Positions 53,085 to 63,925 of a stretch of 64,000 bases of DNA are shown piece after piece. A model generated the notes under the pieces. The model ran no database searches. It was not told the DNA's origin and saw only the letters and a list, made by a program, of their open reading frames with translations. Numbering within the stretch: position 1 is the stretch's first letter; each line of letters begins with the position of its first letter. The stretch lies in NCBI GenBank assembly GCA_947095535.1, contig OX352772.1, positions 253,681,597 to 253,745,596 of the forward strand, written 5' to 3'. A program made the position numbers and the translations under genes. Source of the DNA: Poecilobothrus nobilitatus. Taxonomy: Eukaryota; Arthropoda; Insecta; Diptera; Dolichopodidae.

Positions 53085-53470
53085 TTTTTTCATTGCATGT
53101 TCTGAAGAAAAAAGAACAAAATAAGAAGAAAATAACAACAAAATCAATTTCGTGTTATACAATTTTGTGTTATACAAAAAGCGAAGCAAAGAAAAAGAGT
53201 ACAAATTTCAAAGAATAGATTAATGAGTAGGTTTACAATATACATTATACATACTACTAAATAGTAATATCAAATATTTATAATGTATAAATACTCATTT
53301 CTATGTTTTTTTAATGAAGGTTCTGAAGAAGAAAGAAAAGAAGAAAATAACAACAAAATCAATTTTGTGTTATACAAAAAACGAAGCAAAGAAAAATAGT
53401 AGAAATTTCAAAGAATAGAATAATGAGTTTGAATACATTATACATCTTTGACATTACTATTTAGTATTTA
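53085..53470 (+). repeat. Array of ~200-bp units with GAAGAAAAGAAG and TTGTGTTATACAAA blocks
   Basis: Units share the series ttctgaagaa(g)aaag-type purine run, acaacaaaatcaattttgtg, ttatacaaaaagcgaagcaa and aatatcaaatatttataatg. Copies at about 53093-53220, 53300-53425, 53655-53760 and the outlying 51100-51200. Contains a short palindrome caatttcgtgtt/tacaattttgtgtt. No coding sign. Confidence 0.75.
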
Positions 53471-53475
53471 CTATA

Positions 53476-53581
53476 TTCAAAATTACATAGTGCTGCACCG
53501 TTGACTGTGCATGGCAAAGGCAAGGAAAAAAGTTTTGCATGTATAAGATGAACATTTACACATGCACTATATGATTTTGAA
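53476..53581 (-). mobile_element. 106-bp palindromic MITE, copy 2
   Basis: Ends ttcaaaattacatagtgc and gcactatatgattttgaa, tata on both sides (53472-53475 and 53582-53585). The loop (agttttgcatgtataagatg) is the complement of copy 1's, so the two copies are in opposite orientation, 450 bp apart. Confidence 0.85.
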
Positions 53582-53770
53582 TATATAATAATATCAAATA
53601 TGTACAATTTATACATACTCATTATTCTATTCTTTGGAGTTTGTACTCTTTTTGTTTTTTCATTGAATGCTCTGAAGAAAAAAGAAAAGAAGAAAATAAC
53701 AACAAAATCAATTTTGTGTTATACAAACAGCGAAGCAAAGAAAAAGAGTATTAGTACTCTTTTATTTTGT

Positions 53771-54531
53771 TTTATGAGTGTAAAATGAAAACTTATGTAC
53801 TTATGTATGTATGCTATTTTTTCCACATTTGTCTAAAAGTCTAAACTCTAAAGGATCCACAAAACCAATTAAAAAATAAAAAAACTGTAAATAAACAAAC
53901 CCGTAGTAAAAATGATGGAGGGTTATTTATTCTAACATTTTGTTTAATATTTAATTTTTCATAAATCTATAATAAGTACATTACATACATATTTATGTAT
54001 GTCTCAAAATGAATAATATATCCGATGTTAGGTATGAATTGTCGTTTTGCGACAAATTGTATTTATCTAAACTGTAGCTGTCGATTATATGAATTTGAAA
54101 GCAATATAAGATTTAATAACACATTAGCAGGGGCCCCTATAATATTCTAAATAAAACAATTAAAATAGTAATATATAAGTCAGTTTTATTTATATTTCTA
54201 TGTTAAGATAGACAATTTTTTCTTTTTTAATTTTTTTTATTAAAATTATTTAAGATTATTAAATCGTTAAAATAATTCGGGTTTCCTTGATGATTATTTA
54301 TATTTCAAATTTGAGCAAATTGATTTTCGTCTTCTTTGTCTTGCTCTTCCACTATCTGAAGATGTACCATAAATTCTACAGTTTCTGCTAATTCTTAATT
54401 CTCGACGGTGGATGTAATGGTGATTTCTTGAATCTGACTCTATGAATTCACACGGTCAGTTTCTTCTAACGTAATTATTATCTAATCAGGTTGGATTTTT
54501 AGCGTTTTGTTCAATTAGTAATTTCCATTTT
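53771..54531. other. Unassigned spacer
   Basis: No gene recognised. The minus-strand reading near 54310-54480 gives Arg/Ser-rich and Glu-rich fragments (SDSGRARQRRR) adjacent to the integrase remnant; it may be the remains of a small Polinton gene but lacks a signature. Confidence 0.3.
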
Positions 54532-55305
54532 CAGTGGAAAAAATTTAGTTTAAACGGAAATTATAAATGGTTAACTATTGTACAAACATTAATAAAAGAA
54601 TGTAATTTAACAAAACATAGCACAACAAAACTTCCTCCTAAAAAAATTTCAAAGAACAACAAAAAAAATATACTTAGAAATATACGTATATGTACATGGA
54701 ATCTAAATTTTTTTAAAAAAATAAGTAATAATAATAATAATAATCAAAGTTTATTTAAATTCATTTTTTTCATCATACATTTTCTTAAATGGCTAAACTT
54801 ACAAAAAGACATGATATTTTTTAAAATCGTTTGTCAGGTTGTATTTTGACTTTATAATATTACATAAAAGAACGTGTTATGTGAAGGTACTTATTATTAT
54901 ATGTTTTCCTTGTAGTTAAGTTCAGTTTGTATTTTCAAAATAACAATTATACATTAATTCAGAGATAAACATAAATCTATTTTAAAGTTTATATAGTAAA
55001 TGATTTCAATAAAATTTAAATCTACAAAAAAAAAAAATAAGTATAAGGTTGGAAATTTTGTAAGAATAAGTAAATATAAAGGCAATTTCGAAAAAGGTTA
55101 TCACCCAAATTGGTCATATGAAAAATTTAAAATTGAAAAGATCAATAATACTGTTTTAATCAAGCTGAGCTTACCAATAAAATATTCAGATATGTACTTA
55201 TCTTGTAGCAAAAATTCAGAAAAAACAAGGTAATCGAGTTTTGGCTAAATGTCTAGACTTTCATGACACATATAATACTTGTATAAATAAAAAGACATTA
55301 TTTTA
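54532..55305 (+). pseudogene. Polinton integrase remnant, copy B, interrupted
   Basis: KKFSLNGNYKW-type start (54535), TTKLPPKKIS near 54625, then a 281-bp insertion (54724-55004), then YKVGNFVRISKYKGNFEKGY (from about 55041) and a frameshifted end with chromodomain traces (55240-55300). Collinear with copy A (43563-44044). Confidence 0.8.
54724..55004 (-). mobile_element. 5'-truncated LINE 3' end inserted in integrase remnant B
   Basis: Interrupts the alignment of integrase copies A and B. On the minus strand it ends in aataaactttgattattatt followed by a (ATT)n tail, which is a typical LINE 3' end with a trinucleotide tail. No ORF. The LINE family is unknown. Confidence 0.5.
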
Positions 55306-55388
55306 ATAATTGTAATGATATTAAGTATTTATTTACATTTTGAATTTATAGGGATTTCCTTTATAAAAACAATAACATAATATCAAAA

Positions 55389-58300
55389 TTGTGGATTAAT
55401 TTTCTAATATTATTTTGCAGTTTTTTGTATCCATACGGAAAAGAGCTACCATTTTCATTAAATTTGTGTTTTGCTGATTTAGGATAATATGTTTCTCTTT
55501 AACGTACCGTAATACCCACTTTATGTATTTTATTTCTACAAATATTGTCTACAAGTATATGTATATTTTCGTTTTCTGCAGAATTTAAAATTGCTTCTTT
55601 AATCGTATCAAAATTAATTTTTTGCGATGCCTGATAACATAAACGAATTCATTTTATTTGGCATACAAGTTTTCTGCTGTTATCTTTTGTACAGTACACT
55701 TCGTATGCATAATTTTTAGGCTCTCCACAAACAAATTATGTGATGTAATTTTCAGCTCCGTGACACTCTAATTCATCTATCATTTCTCTTACAAATTCCC
55801 CTATAGGGGGTTCAAATTCGTCTTTCCGCGATATATAAATTGCAGAGTCTGTGTCATAGTGTAATACTCTATTATCAAACTTGTCCAAATAACTGTAAAG
55901 TTTAAGGCGAGCTTTTGTTGTTGTAAAAGCTGCTATATCAACGTTAACTGTTGGTAAAGTGGTTTCAACTTCATCTTTCTATTGCAAACTCACCACTATA
56001 TTTTCTTTATTTATAGGTAGTATTTGACAGATCTCTATAGAAGGATTTGTTAAGACTTTATAAAATTCAAACGACTAGTTTAAAAATGTAGTTTGTTGTT
56101 GGTTCTCTTTCTGTCCAAATTTTTCCCATAATGAATTTAAAATTATTTTAGCAGAAGATCTTAAACCAGGATTGTTGTCAATTTTATGACATTCTAATTT
56201 AATGTCTACCATATTGAATATTTTTTTTTATATATATTTCCTTGTTTTTCTCAGTTAAAGAATCAATAGGCCAGCCTGAAGCTTTTTATTTTATTTTAAT
56301 AAATTTATTCATTATGGCGGTAGTTAAACCATCAAATTTTTTTTTTTTTATTTATTCACTATTTTATCTTAACTAAATACATAATCTAATGCAAAAAAAA
56401 ATGCTAACTAATTTTTCGTGAATCTTGTTCACAAGTTGACTATTGTATGGCAATTTTCGACTGTTTATCTGCAAGTCTGTATTCATTTTTAGGAATGATA
56501 TCTATTGTTTTAGGTTTTAGGAAATTCCGACGATATGCAACGTAACATGCAGATGATATTGTGGTCGCTTCCACAAAGGTTTCAACTCTATATTTTTCTA
56601 AAAACATTTTGCTAAAACTAATATATGCTTCAGCCAAAATATTGACGTCACTGGCACAATATTCCAGAGTTTCCTTTTCCATATTAAATTTTTTGTATTT
56701 ATATGCTACATACCATTTTAAAAATTTATCGCGTTCGCCTTCTTTTATTGAACCAGGGGAATAATATTTTATTTCTGGTAAGCATTCATTATAATTTTCA
56801 TTTTGTATCATGTTAAATAAATGAGGAAAATACTCCTTTTTCATTTAATTTCTGCTTTGGTACTTTGCAAGCGCCATTGAAAAATAATTAAGAGAACCTA
56901 TACATTTTATATTATCTATTATCATAAGTATATTTTTTGTTCCATGCATGATTAGTTTTGGTCGAATTGGAGTTTTATTTAATATATAATTTAAAACTAA
57001 TTGATGATCAAAGCCTGTCTGTTGTAGGCAATGACAATAATATGCTTAAACTTGTTTCGTAATGATAAAATATACTGCATTAAATAGTTTATTATAAATC
57101 CGTTTTGAAATTGTTTTTTTATCATAACTTTCTATACAAAACACTAAAGAATTATTTCCGATACAAAGAATTATTTCCGATTTGGCTCGTGTTGTTTTAT
57201 TTCCTTTGACTCAATTGTTTCTTACCTGGTTTCCAAATCGTACAACATATAAGAAACTTTCAAAATAATTTTTATTCTTACTTGAACTCTTTTTTGGTCT
57301 GTTGAATGTAACATTGGTGATATTACAATATAAAGCTGAAGCAAATTGTGCAGAAAATATTCTCGTATGTTTTTTTCTGCTCTATAAACTTTCAGACAGT
57401 TTTTATATTTTTTAATTTCTTCTTTACATAAGCTAATTTAGATTGAAGTAGAGACTTTTTGGATTGAAGTAGAGACTTTTTTATATTTTGTTGGCATATT
57501 CGTGATTTTTAGCAGCAAGGGCAATTCTTTTAACATCTATGTTGATTTTGATGATGATGTAGAATATGGCATTCTTCTCGATAATAATCTGCAGAAAATG
57601 AGTGGAACAATTACATTGTAATGATGTTTTTTGTGAAACAAATTAATTCTTTTACCCCTATTTTCTCCATCAAATATTACTTCTTTCCTTTGTGTTCGAT
57701 ATTTATATACAACAATGTTATAATCTTTTAAACTTTCCTGAAATTTTTTCAATTCTTGTATCCGCTACCTTGCAGAGGGAATGAAACTGCTGATCAATTT
57801 ATTAGGCATATAGCAATGGCTTTCCACTATTATTAAGAATTTTTTTTTATAATTTTCAATTTTAGCTGCTGCAACAATTATTGCTTTTGTAGGCAAAAAT
57901 TGTCTTCATTTCTTCTTGAAATTTTTCCTTTTTTTTTCTGTTTAGATGCCTGTTTGAAATTTATAAACTTTTAAGTTCTTCCGCTCCCAACAGACAATCT
58001 GACATGTCTAATTTCCAAGCTAAATTTTGTCAGTACTTAATCCTGTAAATATAGAGCAGAAAGTAAATAAAAAGTCCATAGCAATGCCATTAAATTACAA
58101 ATCATGTTGAACTTACCCTCTGAATTACTTTGAAAAACTTTCCATATTATATTTCAAATATCTGAAAACTTTAAATCACTAGCCAATTTAAAATTTAAGA
58201 ATGCAGGACGGAGTTCTTCAAAGCTTTCTCAACAAAATGTTATTCCAATCATACCGCTTGGATATACATATTTCGTACCATCTTTTACAATGTCATGTAT

Positions 58301-58477
58301 ATCAGTTTCAATCTAATTTATTGGATCTGCATTATCTGATATCGTTTTAATATAAAATTTTATTTTACGAATGCGTATATTATAACGTTTTACAAAAGTC
58401 AAACTAATATTCTCAATAGAATATCGTATTATTTTTGAATTAACCGAGCTTAAATTTAGAAATTTTTCTTTTGACAT
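55389..58477 (-). pseudogene. Polinton DNA polymerase B remnant, copy B, near full length
   Basis: Minus strand from an ATG-like start at 58477 (MSKEKFLNL). N-terminal blocks YPSGMIGITF and SFEELRPAFLNFKLASDLKF (58260-58150), YNIVVYKYRTQRKEVIFDG (57725-57670), NRPKKSSSK region, exonuclease II-like FDHQLVLNYILNKT (57015-56975), open block 56844-56440 (KKEYFPHLFN; EYCASDVNILAEA = Exo III; FVEATTISSACYVAYRRNF), then shared deletion, KLQAGLLIL and NNPGLRSSA-type motif B (56300-56130), DTDSAIYIS motif C (near 55850) and tail to 55389. Over ten frameshifts or stops. It also lacks the motif A region that copy A retains. Confidence 0.85.
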
Positions 58478-58555
58478 CTTTTCGCGTTGAATAACTGGAG
58501 ATATATTAATAAACAAACCCAATTTTTCTTCTTTAGATAAGATTGTAATAAAATA

Positions 58556-58940
58556 AGAATTTGCAATATTGTAGCCAAAACATTTTATTAAATTATAACA
58601 AAACCAAAAATGTGAACTTAAACCAAACTTAAAATAGAAAAGAACTAAAAATATAATTTGCAACATTGTAGGCAAAACACTTTCTCATAAAATTATAGTT
58701 CAGTAAAAATAAAAACCAAAAAAGAACAAAATGCGAACTTAAAACCTATCTCAAAATTCAAAAGAATTGAAAATAGAATTTGCAACATTGTCGTTTTTAA
58801 AGCGAGATTTATAAGAGGTACAAATTTGCAACATTGTAGACAAAAAACATTTTGCAAAATTATAGTTCTGTAAAACAAAAAAATAATACTTCGATTTTAA
58901 GCCTATCTGAAAATGTTAAAAAATGTAATTTACAATATGT
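58556..58940. repeat. Three to four diverged ~100-bp tandem units upstream of PolB copy B
   Basis: Units share aatttgcaacattgtag, caaaacattttg-like, aaaattatagttctgtaaaa and cgaacttaaaacctatct segments (near 58558, 58659 and 58822, partial near 58770). Could belong to the Polinton end region. Confidence 0.5.
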
Positions 58941-59414
58941 ACTGTAATTAAATGTCGAAACGTCATTTTAATTAATTATAGTTTACAAAGAGCGAAAAAA
59001 AAGTTTTTAGTAAAATTAGTATAAATACAGCAATATTTTGCTTAGAAACAGTTTCATTTATCATTTTAAATAATTATGGCTCAAAAATTTTTTTTTTTTT
59101 CTTTATTAAATTCATATAGCATAAAAAAAAATATATTTGTTAATACAATGTTAAAAATAATTTTTTCCCAATCTTAGCTTAAAGCTGTCTGATTTTATAA
59201 TTTACTTGTATTGAATAATCTGTTGTGATTTTATCAAAGGCTTAAAATTTGAATCAATTCAGTATTAATAAATGTTAATTGAAATTAACATAAATATATA
59301 AAAAAACAAAAAAACAAAAATAAACGAATAAATAAAAATTGCAAGATAGCTAAATTTTCATTTTCACATACATTTTATTTCCTTTTCTCATTTTATTTTT
59401 GTTTGTTAATTTTT
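58941..59414. other. AT-rich spacer
   Basis: No feature recognised. Confidence 0.3.
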
Positions 59415-61440
59415 TATACCCTACACCTAAAGTATAGGGTATATTAACTTTGGTATGGTGTTTGTAACCACCAAAAGGAAGCGAGTTAGGTATAGACATG
59501 TATATATATTCTGAATCAGGATCACCGCCGGAGTCGATTTAGCGATGTCCGTCCGTCCGTCCGTACGCACGATAACTCAAAAAATAATGATGCTATCTTG
59601 ATGAAATTTATATAGTAGGTTACTAATTACGAAAGAAAGGCTAAGTTCGAATCTGGACAAAATTCGTCCATGGGTTCGGATTCTGGAAGCTTCCGAATGA
59701 TTCCGGAGCAAACGAGATTATCTCCAAAAGCAACAAAGATAGAACCTTCAAATTTTGTACAATGATGTTTCTTCCCGTTTGATTTATGCCTCTGAAATTT
59801 AAGAGGATTTGGTCCATGGGTTTGGAATTGGAAGCTTCCGAACGAGCCCCAGAGCAAATGAGATTATCTCCAAAACCAATAAAGATATAACCTTTACTTT
59901 TGGCAGAATGGTGTTCTTTCATGTATGATTTAGGCCTCTGAAATTTAAGAGGATTTGGTCCATGGGTTTGGATTTGGAAGCTTCCGAACGAGCACCAGAG
60001 CAAATGAGATTATCTCCAAAACCAACAAAGATATAACCTTTAAATTTGGCAGGGTGGTGTTCTTTCATGTTTTATTTAAGTCTCTGAAATGTGAGAAGAT
60101 TTGGTCCATGGGTTCGGGTTTTGGAAGCTTCCGAACGAGCCCCAGAGCAAACGAGATTATCTCCAAAACCAATAAAGATAGAACCTTTAAATTTTTTATA
60201 ATGATGTTTCTTCCAGTTTGATTTATGTTTCTAAAATTTAAGAGGATGTGGTCCATGGGTTTAGATTTTGGAAGCTTCCGAACGAGCCCCAGAGCAAATG
60301 AGATTATCTCCAAAAACAACAAATATATAACCTTTAAATTTGGCCGAATGGTGTTTTTTCATGTTTGATTTAGGTCTCTGAAATTTGAGAGGATTTGGCC
60401 ATGGGTTTAAATTTGAAAGAATTTGAACCGTGGATTCGAATTTTGGAAGCTTCCGAACGAGCCGCAGAGCAAATGAGATTATATCCAATACGAACAAAAG
60501 TAGAACCTTTGAATTTGGTACAATGGTGTTCTTTCGTGTTTGATTTATGTTTCTGAAATTTAAGAGGATTTGGTCCATGGGTTTGGTTTTGGAAGCTTCC
60601 GAACGAGCCCCAGAGCAAATGAGATTATCTCCAAAACCAATAAAGATATAACCTTTACTTTTGGCAGAATGGTGTTCTTTCATGTATGATTTAGGCCTCT
60701 GAAATTTGAGAGGATTTGGTCGTTGGGTTCGGATTTTGAAAGCTTCAGAACGAGCCTCAGAGCAAATGATATTATCTCCAAATGCAACAAAGATATAACC
60801 TTTAAATTAGGCAGAATGGTGTTCCTTCATGTTTGATTTATGTTTCTGAAATTTGTGAGGATTTGGTCCATAGGTTCAAATCTTGGAAGCTTCCGGACGA
60901 GCCCCAGAGCAAACGAGTATTTCTCCACAACCAACAAAGATAGAACTTTTATTTTTAGTACAAAGGTGTTCTGTTATGTTTCCTTTTCTGTAAAATTGGA
61001 AACTGACATTTGAAAGAATTTGAACCATGGGTTCGTATTTTGGAAACTTCCGGACGAGCACAAGAGCAACGAGCATATCTACAAAACCAACAAAAGTAGA
61101 ACCTTTAAATTTAATAGAATGGTGTTCTGGCAAGTTTTCTTTATGTTCCTGAGATGGATTCGATGAATTGGAGTGGCAATTCGGGTAGCTGACACAAACC
61201 TCCCAAGGACTACCAATCTTCGAAAATAATTAAGATAGAAACTTAAAATTTTATACAAGGGTGTCAAGCATATCCCAAGCGGATGCCTCTTTTACGTTCT
61301 TGAAATTCGAGTTGAATAAGACAGAAAAGGGAAGAAGTTCAAGCAGCTGCCAAAAACACTTATGGATTTTTAATTTAATTCGAATTATTCAGGTGTAGGG
61401 TATTAATAAGTCGGTTGCATCGACTTACTGTTACATTTAC
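59415..61440 (+). repeat. Dispersed repeat of the TATACCC/GTCCGTCCG family, copy R3, with internal satellite
   Basis: Start ttataccctacacctaaag, gtcgatttagcgatgtccgt with a run of gtccg (59534-59566), then gataactcaaaaaataatg. End ttcaggtgtagggtattaat (61389-61408) and cggttgcatcgacttactgt. Outer ends form an inverted repeat (ataccctacacct and aggtgtagggtat). About 75% of the element is the satellite listed next. Confidence 0.85.
59630..61170. repeat. ~147-bp satellite, about ten units, each with GGAAGCTTCC
   Basis: Units contain aagaggatttggtccatggg, ttttggaagcttccgaacga, gccccagagcaaatgagatt, atctccaaaaccaataaaga and aatggtgttctttcatgtt. The perfect palindrome ggaagcttcc recurs at intervals of about 145-150 bp (near 59687, 59830, 59979, 60124, 60271, 60446, 60592, 60886; mutated near 60738 and 61047). 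Antisense open frames here simply repeat the same peptide. Confidence 0.92.
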
Positions 61441-61731
61441 TTGTTTTTTGTTAAAGTTAACCATACTATTAAATGTTTTTCTAACTTGCATTAATTTGTT
61501 AAGACAAACTGGTGTATTTTTCTTTTAAATTGCGATATACTTGATAATTCCTTTATACATATTATAAGGTACCTCTTTAAACATTTTTAAACATGTATGT
61601 AGCCAATTATTTTTCTGGTTATTTGTTGTAAATTGTGTTGAAATTTGTTTTATTGCGTGTGTTATAAGTGGGGTTATCCAACATTCTATTTAGAATAAAA
61701 CAATATTTTATTAAGTTAGAATTTAAGTTTA
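61441..61731. other. AT-rich spacer
   Basis: Nothing recognised. Confidence 0.3.
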
Positions 61732-61799
61732 TTGTTCTTGAAAGAGTCTGATAAGATAACAGTTGTGAGCCCTTCAGCTAAAAGAAAGAAGGGGAAGAC

Positions 61800-62000
61800 A
61801 CAAGATGAGAAAATTCATCACTATCAACAACAACAACATCAACAACAAGAACAGCAACATCAACACCATCAACAACAAGATCAACAACATCAACACCATC
61901 AACAACAAGATCAACAACATCAGTACCATCAATAGCAACATCAACATCAACATCAACAACCACAACAACAATCACAACAGCAACAACTGGAACAGCAACA
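61800..62000 (+). repeat. CAA/CAT-type compound microsatellite, poly-Gln/His in one frame
   Basis: Tracts of caacaacatcaacaccatca. One plus frame is open from before 61732 to 61935 (Gln/His-rich, preceded by KITVVSPSAKRKKGK) and stops at 61935. Another frame is open from 61805 to 62092 and ends PAKKRRILDCFNKKAEESN. No ATG precedes the first. Possibly an old exon or domesticated fragment, but a simple repeat explains most of it. Confidence 0.6.
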
Positions 62001-62096
62001 GCCGAAGGTTTGCTGTTCCAGCAAAAAAACGAAGGATTCTTGATTGTTTTAACAAAAAGGCAGAAGAAAGTAATACAAAAAAGTTTTTCTAAATAA

Positions 62097-62268
62097 AGTC
62101 GCCGGTCTAGTGGTTAAGAGGGTATAAAATACGCTGTAAACACCGAGGGGGTGTGGGAGAGTTATTCCCCCTTATGAAATTTATAGCCGCGGCTGAAAAA
62201 GAAAGGCTGTGTAATTTTCTACTCACATTTATGTGGCAAATAAATGCACTAAAAAAAAAAAGAAAAAA
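62097..62268 (+). mobile_element. tRNA-derived SINE, second copy
   Basis: Same family as 42417-42613, opposite orientation: gccggtctagtggttaag (A box), ataaaatacgctgtaaacac, gggtgtgggagagttattcc (B box region is deleted), aaaggctgtgtaattttcta, acatttatgtggcaaataaa, then an A-rich tail. A possible target duplication, taaataaa, at both sides is too simple to be sure. Confidence 0.82.
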
Positions 62269-62686
62269 TAAATAAAAGATATGGAGCCTTACAAGCTTGT
62301 TTTTTTAGAACATTAAAAAAATTAACACCTGGTATGGTGCAAATGATTATTGATTTTGAAATGGGAATAAAACCCTAAAAATATTTTTATATAGAGATAA
62401 AGCTGGGCGCTTACTTCTCATTGATTCAAAAACATTTACACTTGCTGAAAACTAGTAATTGGAAATTACAATAAAATAAAATAAAAATAAAAACTTTTAA
62501 AACTATATATTTTTTAGTAAATATTATATTTCTTTATTTATATAAGAACTTATTTTAGATTAATTTAAGTTTTTTCATTTAGGAAGTTCTGGTAAGTAGG
62601 CTATAAGAATACAGGACAAAAGGTAAAAGCTATTTATTTTTTTATATTTTTTCATGTTGTTTATTTTATTAAATAATTTTCAGGTT

Positions 62687-63435
62687 TTTATACCCGTATG
62701 AACTATGTTCAAGGGTATAATAAATTTGCCATTACGTTTGTGACATCTTAAAGGAGTCGAGCTAGATATAGTGTCAAAGATATGGATCGGCTTAGAATCG
62801 AATTCTGAGTCAATTAAGCCATGTACGTCCGTCCGTCCTCACGATAACTCAAAAAATAAAAGAGCTAGGAGGTACAACATTTTTTACATCACCTTTGCAA
62901 AATCGTTAGTTTTGCTATTTAAATCCAGCTTTTTTGGCCGCCGGATTTGAGTAACTGCCATTCAACTTCTTTCTTTTTGTTGGTCTGGGGCAGCTAGTTC
63001 AAGCTTCTTATACCTCTTGAAATTTAATGAAGCTAGGCGTCTGAAATCCTGCAAATTATGATCAAGTTTTATGGCAACAACTTATGTAAAATTTTGTTGT
63101 GGTGGTGCAACTGGTTCGGGTATCTGCCATATAACTTATCTGTTTAAATGGAAATAATTCAGTGTCTATTGAAGCTAGGTATCCAAAATGTGAAGAGATG
63201 CCAGGTTACATGCCAACAATTTTGGTAAAATTTTGTTGATCTAGAGCAGCCGGTTCAGGTTTCTTACACCTCTTAATGAAGCTAGGCATCTACAATCTTG
63301 AAAATGAAGATCAAGTTATAACGTCGGTACTAGAATATCTGAAATTGTTTAAAAGATGATCAAGTTATATAGAAACAGGATATATTACGTTCATACGGGT
63401 ATCCCAGAGTTGACATAGTCTACTTTACTGCACTT
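62687..63435 (+). repeat. Dispersed repeat of the TATACCC/GTCCGTCCG family, copy R4
   Basis: Nearly identical to R2 at the start (ttttatacccgtatgaacta to agctaggagg, about 190 bp with few differences) and at the end (gttcatacgggtatcccaga, cactttt cctcg), but shorter inside (one subrepeat). Both are in plus orientation. Confidence 0.87.
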
Positions 63436-63925
63436 TTCCTCGATGTTTTTTATTTTCACTTTTATATTTTAGATTCTTTTTTATTTCAAAAGACGGAGTA
63501 AAATTTTAAATAAAAAATTAAACCTAATTTTGCTGTTTGATTAAATAATTTTCAGATTTTTTTATTTTCAGATTTATATTTTCTTGTATTCTTTTACAAA
63601 TGAAAAACAAAAGGAATGTTTAACTCTATTATACAATCTTTAGAATACAAAGCACTTCGTTTTTACTATCAGCATTCATAGGTTTTAAATTTTTTGAAAG
63701 AGCCAAACTACTTTTTACAATTCCTTTTACACCAGGTAAACATAAATTAAAATAATGCATATATTTTGAAAGTTCATGTATACTTATTTAATATATAAAA
63801 GTCTTATGTAGTACCTTCAAGAATTTAGGAATAATAATGAGAAACAACACATATACTAAAAATAACATATTTTTCTAAATTTCATTTCCAGCTTTAAACC
63901 TATAATTATAACAATTTATAATTTT
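63436..63925. other. Unassigned AT-rich DNA
   Basis: No feature recognised. Confidence 0.3.

Noticed and set aside
59630..61170. CRISPR-like array
   Set aside because: Units are contiguous ~147-bp diverged repeats without unique spacers, in eukaryotic DNA.
59627..61267. Six overlapping minus-strand ORFs with repeated NPLKFQRPKS-like peptide
   Set aside because: Antisense readings of the 147-bp satellite.
61774..61975. Minus-strand Leu- and Val/Asp-rich ORFs
   Set aside because: Complement of the CAA/CAT microsatellite.
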